Assembly (NCBI GenBank): GCA_018398765.1
Contig: JAHBMJ010002758.1
Span: 2,501 to 16,199, forward strand
Source of the DNA: Chromera velia
Taxonomy: Eukaryota > Sar > Chromeraceae
DNA: 13,699 bases
Direction: 5' to 3'
A model generated the notes under the pieces. That model made no database searches and was not told the origin of the DNA. It was given only the letters and a program-made list of their open reading frames with translations. A program made the position numbers and the translations under genes. Shown one piece after another: positions 7,924 to 13,699 of this stretch; positions within the stretch are counted from its first letter, which is position 1; the number at the start of each line of letters is the position of its first letter.

Positions 7924-8320
7924 GTCAGTTCGGTCCCTCAAACGCGAAATCCTCGGTCGTTCTTTCATTTTTACCCCTCCACTGATTCCGGTTTTTCGTA
8001 GGTAAAAAAAAACATGCACCGATTCACTTTTCAACAATCTTTTAGGCCGTCTCGCTTGCCGTCTCTCGCTTTTACAGCTTGCTCTCTTCTTGTTAGTCTA
8101 TTTCTTTGCTATCTCTCCTTGCTATTCCCGTCTCCTTTTTGTCATTATTCGGCTCTTGCCGATTCTCCATCCGCGGCGATTCTCTACATGACGCAATCGG
8201 CGTTCAGTCGCGCTCACGCCTCAGGGCCCGACCCCGGCCTGCGCACGTGCAGTTCGTTCCAGCTGAACCTGCGTTCCCGCTCCGTTCTCTGGTTTGGTCT
8301 GGCTCCGCGTGAACTCCCAT
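7924..8320 (-). repeat. Terminal split direct repeat A1 (element 5' end)
   Basis: Outer repeat at the 5' end of the element, matching A2 without gaps. Its outer base 8320 corresponds to the A2 base that touches B1, so it marks the true end of the element. The promoter of the genomic RNA is expected here by analogy with related elements, but no TATA-like motif is evident. Confidence 0.9.
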
Positions 8321-8339
8321 CTCTTCTCAACCAACAGAG
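8321..8339 (+). other. Possible 3' remnant of a host exon with splice donor at 8339/8340
   Basis: Host DNA resumes at 8321, and only 19 bases later there is CAGAG|GTGAGT, a close match to a GT donor. A candidate acceptor TTTGTTTGCAG ends at 8589, giving a 250-base intron. If the element is removed, one plus-strand frame runs from the left flank (after a TAA at 354-356) through this stretch and into the 8590 exon. There is no homology support. Confidence 0.25.
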
Positions 8340-8589
8340 GTGAGTTGACGGGCTCTGCAGCTTGGCATATCGTTTGCAGCCACACTTCTCCTGCAGTCAG
8401 GGATGCTAGCACAGGCGGGTCTTCAATGGATGTGAGACCTGTGTGTCCTCGCACGTGGCAGTGAGAAAAAGTCGACAGATTCACGCGCAGTTTTGGCATG
8501 CAGGTTGCGTTATCCGTTTTACTTAGTTTTGTTACCTTCAGTGACTGACCTTTCATCCCTCTTCTCTTCCATAACATGTTTGTTTGCAG

Positions 8590-8727
8590 ATTTCCTTCCC
8601 AGTAGTCTTTGTACAGCACTTGCAATGCTTCACACAACAGGTAGAAGCAAGAGCGGAGGCCGCGATAGAAGCAGAAGCAGAAGTATGGACACAATATGGA
8701 GGACAAATTCCAGCGGCGACTCTCTGA
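8590..8727 (+). CDS. Candidate host exon, unknown product
   Basis: The segment begins after a good acceptor (TTTGTTTGCAG). In the phase carried from the donor at 8340 it reads 45 codons and then TGA at 8725-8727. The encoded piece starts hydrophobic and continues Ala/Glu/Gln-rich. Another frame (ATG at 8626 to TGA at 8979) reads 118 residues beginning with an Arg/Ser-rich stretch that includes R-D-R-S-R-S-R-S. I cannot decide between them. Confidence 0.3.
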   Translation: MSFPVVFVQHLQCFTQQVEARAEAAIEAEAEVWTQYGGQIPAATL

Positions 8728-8897
8728 GAACCGACAGACGAACCGATAGACGGGCCCAGCCGGGGACCAATGCGTGGGAGTCTCTCGGTTGGTGGGAACG
8801 ATGTCCTACAATAGCCTTTTTGCGTTCAATTGAGTTGTGTTCGGTTGGCTGTTTTTTCTTCTGTCTCTCTCGTTTCTCTCCCTGTCTGTTTGCCGAG

Positions 8898-8984
8898 CCG
8901 CCGAGACGAGGAACCGCAAGGAACTACCTTATGAATTTGGATTCTCTGTGCAAAGATGGGAACTTATCCGAACTAATCTGACAG
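8898..8984 (+). CDS. Candidate internal host exon, about 28 residues
   Basis: A long pyrimidine tract (about 8850-8890) leads to AG at 8896-8897, with an alternative at 8904-8905. The segment ends at ACAG|GTGAGA, a near-perfect donor, with GT at 8985. One frame is open through both sites and reads a polar, coding-like peptide including K-E-L-P-Y-E-F-G-F. No family is recognised and the next exon is not identified. Confidence 0.3.
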
Positions 8985-8985
8985 G

Positions 8986-9491
8986 TGAGAATTCAGTCTT
9001 ATGCTTTATTAAAATGTCTGGCTACAGAGGGGTCATGCGCCCCTACCCTTCTTCCTTCGGCAAGACTCTTGTACGTGATCATTTGTGATCCTTTTTCATG
9101 ATCGACTTGACCAAAAACCAGTGCAAGGAAATACGCAAGATGTACACGCATCGAAATTGTTCCACGCTTGTGCTGTGCAAGGACTTTAGATCTCCGGCCG
9201 GTTCAGTGACACACGGCTGTGGCCGGTCCTTGAAACCACAGTGACTGTAGCATGCAATCAAGCAAAAGGCATACACAAGTAAATATAAAACACACTGAAT
9301 GCATCTTTGTAGAGCGACCGGCGTGAAGAAAGCTTTACTCATGGTGACTGCCGGTGCTCGCGGTGCTTCCCAAACATATCCAAAGACATCCAAAATGTCA
9401 GCCGTCAACTGTCATGTTACGCAGCTCCTTTTTTCTGCGTTTCTGCACTGTAATTTCCGCCAAGGTAAAGTAGCTCTTTGAGATGTTCGCA
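8986..9491. other. No supported gene
   Basis: About 500 bases without a convincing ORF or exon on either strand; short ORFs here lack motifs. Presumably intron or intergenic host DNA. Confidence 0.4.
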
Positions 9492-9593
9492 GTGGTGTTC
9501 AAGTTTAGAATCTTCCCAGCATCCCCAAGTTCTTTTGCATACGTGGTGTTCAAGTTCGGAATCTTCCCAGCATCCCCAAGTTCTTTTACATAC
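9492..9593. repeat. 51-bp tandem duplication
   Basis: Two adjacent copies (9492-9542 and 9543-9593) differ at three positions. The period is 17 codons. On the minus strand it lies inside a 78-residue ATG-initiated ORF (9653-9417) as a duplicated 17-residue unit containing C-K-R-T-W-G-C-W-E-D-S. Two of the three differences are silent in that frame, too few to prove coding. Confidence 0.8.
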
Positions 9594-9870
9594 GTACATG
9601 CCCTGTCGGTTGGTATGTTTTCGCTTTAAATGCCTGTATACCACCGGCTGCATTGTTGCGAGGGACAGCGCAGAAACAGTAGGAAAAAAGCTGAACCCTT
9701 CAGGGGATGCGCATGCAGTGGCGTCTGTTGCATATTGTTCATCACTTTTGCGAGACTGATCCCTCCTCTTTCCCCCACCCTCCTCTCTCTGTCTGCATAT
9801 TGGCGGCTGAACTCGAAGGCCAACACCACAGAGGGCGCTAACGGTGACCCCGGCGGCTCGGCTTCTTCTC

Positions 9871-9895
9871 TCCCTCCCTCCCTCCCTCCCTCCCT
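9871..9895. repeat. (TCCC)6 microsatellite
   Basis: Six perfect TCCC units, preceded by a TTCTTCTCTC pyrimidine run. The other strand is (GGGA)6 and could form a G-quadruplex. Confidence 0.9.
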
Positions 9896-10019
9896 ATTTT
9901 GAATCGTTCAGCCGCCCTGTTTCCTGTTTCTTTACTCTCTCTCTTCATTCCGGATATCCACTTAATACCGATGTATATATGCCACATGCAGACAGGGAAG
10001 GCAGACTAAGGGACCGTCA

Positions 10020-10200
10020 CGGAGGGTCGGGGGGGAGACACGAGGAGGAGGGAAGGAACAGGCGGTCAGGGGGGAGGCACGAGGGGGAGGGAAGGGACAG
10101 AGGGTGGGAGGGGAGGCGGGAGGAGGAGGGAAGGGACAGAGGGTGGGGGGGGAGGCGCGAGGAGGAGGCAAGGGACAGGAGGGCGGGGGGGAGAAGACGG
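10020..10200. repeat. 39-bp G-rich minisatellite, about 4.6 units
   Basis: The units start at 10020, 10059, 10098, 10137 and 10176 (partial). They are purine-rich, with runs of up to nine G. Because 39 is a multiple of three, a plus-strand frame (ORF 9844-10254) encodes a 13-residue repeat rich in Gly, Arg and Glu, of the type G-R-R-E-E-E-G-R-D-R-G-W-G. Coding status is uncertain. Confidence 0.85.
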
Positions 10201-10434
10201 CTCAAGCCCGGAGCCCCGGCATCGACGCATACTCAAGTTAGTCAAGTATTTTGAGCTGCTTGAATGCGCATGAGTCTGAGATTGGTTCTTGCCTTTCCGT
10301 CTGTCGATCTATGTCTCACAGTCTCTTGAGTCAGCCTATGGGTGCGTGTTCCTGTTTTCGTATGTATCTATATAGACTCGGATGTGATACACGCAACCGG
10401 TTGGGTGAGTGCCTCGGGGGGCACCTTGTCTTTG

Positions 10435-10928
10435 TATCTGTCTGTCTCTGGCTGTCTCTATCTGTCTGGCTGCCTGTCTGTCTCTGTCTGTCTGCCTGTC
10501 TATCTCTTTCTGGCTGCCTGTCTGTCTCTGTCTGTCTCTGCCTGTCTCTATCCTAGTCTCTGTCTGTCTCTGTGTTTCTCTCAGACTGTCTGACTCTGTC
10601 TGTCTGCCTGCCTGCCTGTCTCTGTCTGTGTCTGTCTCTGTCTGTTTCTGTCTGTCTCTGTCTGTCTCTGCCTATCTCAGACTGTCTCAGACTGTCTGCC
10701 TGTCTGTCTGCCTGTCTGCCTGTCTGTCTGTTACTGTCTATCTATCTGTCTGCCTGCCTGTCTGCCTGCCTGTCTGTCTATCCTATCACTGTCTATCTAT
10801 CTGTCTGTCTGTCTGCCTATCTGTCTGTCACTGTCTATCCGTCTGTCTGCCTGTCACTGTCTATCTGTCTCTCTATCAGTCCCAGAGCCTGTCTGTCTGT
10901 CACTGTCTGCCTGTCTTCCTGTCTGGTT
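10435..10928. repeat. Imperfect (CTGT)n/(CTGC)n satellite tract
   Basis: Nearly 490 bases made almost only of CTGT, CTGC, CTCT and CTAT tetramers. Open frames across it translate to Leu/Ser/Cys/Val repeats and are products of the repeat, not genes. Confidence 0.9.
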
Positions 10929-11563
10929 GTTGTGGTAGTGTAAGAGCGACAGCAGCAAGCTTATCTTTAAGTTAAGTTTGTAGCTGTTACACTGTGTTTT
11001 GCTGCAACCACTGCAGATTGCCGCCCCAGCCGAGCGAAAGTTTCCGTGGTCAGGTCAGCAGACGCGCGTTGAACGGAAGCTAGCTCCCATGCGCTTTCAT
11101 GCTCTTGGAGCACATTATTTCTTTTTTCCCCGGCCTGCTCTGAGGTCTCACCAAAAGGCCACAGCTCATTTTACCGTATTTTGTAGTATGCACTGGTGCA
11201 TGTGTAATGTGATATGTGCTGATCTATGTGCACACGCATGAAGGCACGTTTGTAGCTAGATGGTGCTCACTCACATGCAGTCGTCTCCGGTCATTTCTAG
11301 CTTTAAGTCTCAGGCCCATCTTGCGAGTGTATCTGCATGTGGATGTATGCATCCCTCATACATGTGTATCTCACAGAGCCTTTATGTTTTCATCGAGTGA
11401 ATGGCTGTCAAAAGCGAACGTGAAGAGAAACTGGGGACAGAATCTTTTGCTGACATACGATCATGCACTGATTTGGTGGCGCATCCGAATAAACGTTATT
11501 ATGTCTCCCTCTTTGCCTTTCTCCTCTTTATTTCTTTTCCTTTCCTTCGCTTGTGAAAGGCAG
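10929..11563. other. No firm gene; possible intron ending in a long pyrimidine tract
   Basis: About 635 bases. An acceptor-like TGCTGCAACCACTGCAG at about 11001-11017 precedes a frame open for some 75 codons on the plus strand, but no donor stands out. The right end (about 11504-11550) is a strong pyrimidine tract leading to GGCAG at 11563. Confidence 0.3.
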
Positions 11564-11706
11564 ATGGATCCAAAACCACAACAGCAGGGGCCTCCTCCTC
11601 AGTCCCTCTGCAGGTGGCGGTATCAAGCGGACTAAGCGGTTCTGGAATGGGAGCTGATGCCACACAGTGGACGTCAGTCGGCATGCATGCGTTCTCTGCA
11701 TCTTAA
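11564..11706 (+). CDS. Candidate terminal host exon, about 47 residues
   Basis: A pyrimidine tract and CAG acceptor are followed by a frame that opens exactly at the acceptor (TGA lies just upstream in that frame) and closes at TAA 11704-11706. The peptide is rich in Ser, Thr, Gly and Ala and suits a low-complexity C-terminus. A competing reading starts at the ATG at 11564 and gives a 23-residue Pro/Gln-rich peptide. The family is unknown. Confidence 0.3.
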
Positions 11707-12080
11707 TTTTTGGCCTTAATTCCAGATCTTTTCTACAATTATAAAAGGGTGAAAGAGTAGCCTGTAAGAAGCCAAAAAAAAAGAAGATCTTGACACAAAG
11801 AATCAATGGAGAGATTGGCAGCAAGAAATTCAAAGAATGTGAAAGGCAAAGAGTGCATGGAGAGGGGAATTGAAGACAAACACGACGGGCTGGTATCATG
11901 AGGTACGTTTCAGTCTATTGAGCATCAAACATCCTGCAAGGTAGCCTGGCAGTGCATGATACTGCATAAAAACAAGTGAGAATACACTGCGGCCCTGTTT
12001 TAAAACGCTCTAACTGAATAGACATCACTGGATTTTTCCTTTTAAAAGCTTTAACTGAATAAAATTTATGATGTTTGCAG

Positions 12081-12310
12081 GCCTAGTGAGGCAGACGAGA
12101 AGCGGTGGTGGCCTTTTCTGGCAAAAGACATGGTAGTTCAAAGATTGACAAGTGCAATCGAAGAGAAAGAGGACGCTTTAGAGCGGGAAAGGGGGAGAAC
12201 GCCACATCTGCCAGAAACAAAGAAAGAGATTCATGATCTCAAAGAGCTGGCAAGCACCTCAGCCCTGCAGATTCTCCATCCCGCACACCCTGCCTATAAA
12301 GCCCTCGGAA
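12081..12310 (+). CDS. Candidate host exon encoding a charged helical segment
   Basis: The segment starts after TGATGTTTGCAG (12080) and ends at GGAAAA|GTAAGC. One frame is open throughout and extends to TGA at 12490 if unspliced. It encodes about 76 residues: an R-W-W-P-F-L-A-K-D stretch, then a Glu/Lys/Arg-rich helix and a K-K-E-I-H-D-L-K-E-L helix. No family is recognised. An alternative is an unspliced ORF of 120 residues from the ATG at 12130. Confidence 0.35.
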
Positions 12311-12492
12311 AAGTAAGCTATTGCCACAACCAATTTAAACACGCCGCAGAACACCTCACACAAAGGAACCCCCCCAAATTTTACAAGAGGCATGTTTTTT
12401 ATGTACACACAAACAGCCAGCAGAGAAGAGTCCTTAAAGTGAAAGAGAAAGAGTTTAAAGAGGTAATTAGCACTATCACAAATACGATTTGA

Positions 12493-13133
12493 ACGTGAAA
12501 AGTCTTCGTTATGAATTTCGTTTTATTTCAGACAGGTGTGACAGTTTGAAAACTAGGTTTTGAAACCGTGTTTTACATTGTTTCACCTTAATTGGTTGCT
12601 CTTCTAGCTAGAGGTTATAAATCGTCGGTCTATCGTTTTCATACTCGTTTAATTTATGCAATTAAATCCATTTTCAAGCATTCTATTATTAGCATAATGA
12701 CTTGACTGTGACTATCATATCATGGCAGTGCTTTTGGCATAGCCTTTTGCCCACAGGTAGGCCACTACTAGTAGTATTATAATATGATTAATTTTGTGGA
12801 TTCTACTGTCAGCTAAAAGCAAAAAAAAAAGTATAAAAAAACAAAAAAAAGGTACAATATTGCCTTAGTAGGGCATTGCCTATAAATTGTGAAAAATATG
12901 TATACAACAATACTTAATAGATATCCTAGAATCTAGCCCCCAGAGTGGCCCCGACACATGTTAAAACATATAATAGAAATAAATAGAAATCAAGTTCCAC
13001 TCAATTCTATCATTTTTCTGAAAAGATTCTGTGATCATGATCATCATGATTAATATGACATTCTGGCCGGCAATAGCCCAGCCCCCATTATGCGCGCGGC
13101 TGATTCAATTCTTTGGTCCGACTTCCTGGTAAA
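12493..13133. other. AT-rich intergenic DNA
   Basis: No supported gene. It contains A-runs (12819-12852), two TAG-rich stretches and a run of overlapping palindromic TGATCATGATCATCATGAT at 13031-13049. It probably separates the plus-strand candidate exons from the minus-strand calpain-like gene whose 3' end abuts it. Confidence 0.5.
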
Positions 13134-13699
13134 TTAACCGTACGGTGCTAGGTACGGTGACCTCTCTGCCTCTCTCCTCTCTCGTGGCCCGAAGATAACA
13201 ATTGTTCCAAGCCCTTTGAAGGCCTCGCGCACAGGAAGGAGAAATGCAGAGGGTCGCTCTCTCCAATCTATTATTTTCTTCGATGTTACACCCTTTGGGA
13301 ATTTTCCTCCCTCTGCCAACATCCTTTCTACCACCCACTCACGCACTGCAGCGTTCTCCCTCCACTCAGTCGAGTCCTTGGCGTATCTGGTGCCCTGGAC
13401 GTCTCGGATAGATGTCCCCTGGGGGTTGCTCAACAAAAGAAGATCCTCCTCCGGTTCAGTCCCATCGGCAAGAGACTTGGCAGGCAGAAACCCGACCACT
13501 GCATATTGATGCCACCTTTTCATATTCGCCCCCTCACCCAGCTCTACCTCACTTCCAGCTGCAGCCACAGTCAACGGCGTGCCTGTCTCCGCACACATCC
13601 TCAGAGCGTTTGAGTACCTCTCCAACGGCTCTGTTGTATTCTCCAACGGCGTTTGGATATCTGAGAGGAACTGCACATTCTCCTCAGACTCCTCACCTG
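13134..13699 (-). CDS. Calpain-like cysteine protease (peptidase C2), 3' part, runs off the right edge
   Basis: The frame enters from beyond the window and ends at TAA 13136-13134. About 188 residues are visible. They resemble the second half of the calpain protease core. There is a G-T-P-L-T segment, then R-W-H-Q-Y-A-V-V-G-F with the likely catalytic His (codon 13511-13509). Then comes L-L-L-L-S-N-P-Q-G with the likely catalytic Asn (13427-13425), followed by a D-S-T-E-W segment. The catalytic Cys would lie upstream, outside the window. Calpains are intracellular cysteine proteases, many Ca2+-regulated. The usual N-P-W-G box reads N-P-Q-G here, so the protein may be divergent or non-canonical. 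No C2-like or EF-hand domain follows before the stop. An in-frame end this soon after the protease core implies either a short calpain or a downstream splice that I cannot place. Confidence 0.6.
   Translation of the reverse strand, partial: GEESEENVQFLSDIQTPLENTTEPLERYSNALRMCAETGTPLTVAAAGSEVELGEGANMKRWHQYAVVGFLPAKSLADGTEPEEDLLLLSNPQGTSIRDVQGTRYAKDSTEWRENAAVREWVVERMLAEGGKFPKGVTSKKIIDWRERPSAFLLPVREAFKGLGTIVIFGPRERREAERSPYLAPYG

Larger units (their letters stand above)
395..8320 (-). mobile_element. DIRS-order tyrosine-recombinase retrotransposon with split direct repeats (Ngaro/PAT-type), degenerate
   Basis: A complete-length retroelement read on the minus strand in the order A1, gag-like region, reverse transcriptase, RNase H, tyrosine recombinase, B1, A2, B2. 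DIRS-order elements use a tyrosine recombinase instead of a DDE integrase. They are thought to integrate a circular DNA intermediate and leave no target-site duplication. The ends are set by the repeats. The right end (8320) is where A1 stops matching A2, and A2 abuts B1 at exactly that base (1110|1111). The left end (395) is where B2 stops matching, and B1 begins at the corresponding base (1111). The flanking bases 385-394 and 8321-8330 show no duplication. Pol and gag carry internal stops, so this copy is probably not autonomous, although the recombinase frame is open. Split direct repeats place it with Ngaro/PAT/VIPER-like elements rather than DIRS1, which has inverted termini. Assignment to a named family needs a phylogeny. 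Confidence 0.9.

Noticed and set aside
8221-8706. 161-residue minus-strand ORF spanning the A1 end and the flank
   Set aside because: It crosses the element/host boundary at 8320, overlaps the candidate splice donor and exon on the other strand, and shows no motif.
10251-10975. Long plus-strand ORFs through the CTGT tract
   Set aside because: Their translation is a simple Leu/Ser/Cys/Val repeat forced by the tetranucleotide; three frames are open at once.
11806-11903. Possible exon ending at GAG|GTACGT
   Set aside because: The donor looks good, but the ATG frame hits TGA just before it and the other frames close earlier, so no open coding phase reaches the donor.
13031-13049. Palindromic TGATCATGATCATCATGAT run as a regulatory operator
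   Set aside because: Overlapping TGATCA/ATCATGAT palindromes in AT-rich DNA; nothing nearby supports a regulatory role.

Overview
The window looks like nuclear DNA of a microbial eukaryote. Several AG...GT-bounded open segments suggest short exons, there are long simple-sequence tracts and a calpain-type protease fragment, and there is no bacterial operon layout. An alveolate-type protist is a guess from general appearance (calpain, TGCATGC-rich stretches) and I hold it with low confidence.

The dominant object is one tyrosine-recombinase (YR) retrotransposon of the DIRS order on the minus strand, at 395-8320 (7926 bp). Read along the minus strand it runs: repeat A1 (8320-7924), a 5' leader, a broken gag-like region (7745-6104), a gap of about 930 bp, reverse transcriptase plus RNase H in one frame with five internal stops (5172-3034), an open tyrosine recombinase with every catalytic residue (2693-1638), then B1 (1321-1111), A2 (1110-714), a 105-bp spacer and B2 (608-395). 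This A1-ORFs-B1-A2-B2 order is the 'split direct repeat' architecture of Ngaro/PAT-type elements. The two outer ends coincide to the base with the internal B1|A2 junction (1110|1111), which fixes the boundaries. No target-site duplication is visible, as expected for recombinase integration.

The copy looks old and probably not autonomous. The A copies differ at about 19 of 390 sites and the B copies at 7 sites plus a 3-base gap by hand count, nearly all transitions. Five stops (four TAG, one TGA) cluster within 585 bp of pol, and another TAG splits gag. All six could derive from TGG tryptophan codons by a single G-to-A change. The recombinase has escaped.

Flanks. On the left is a small minus-strand ORF (248-63). 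To the right lie candidate plus-strand exons (8590-8727, 8898-8984, 11564-11706, 12081-12310), a 51-bp tandem duplication, a TCCC microsatellite, a 39-bp G-rich minisatellite, about 490 bp of CTGT/CTGC repeat, and AT-rich DNA. At the right edge is the 3' part of a minus-strand calpain-like protease gene (13699-13134). The element may have landed in an exon of a host gene, since a good splice donor sits 19 bp beyond its right end.
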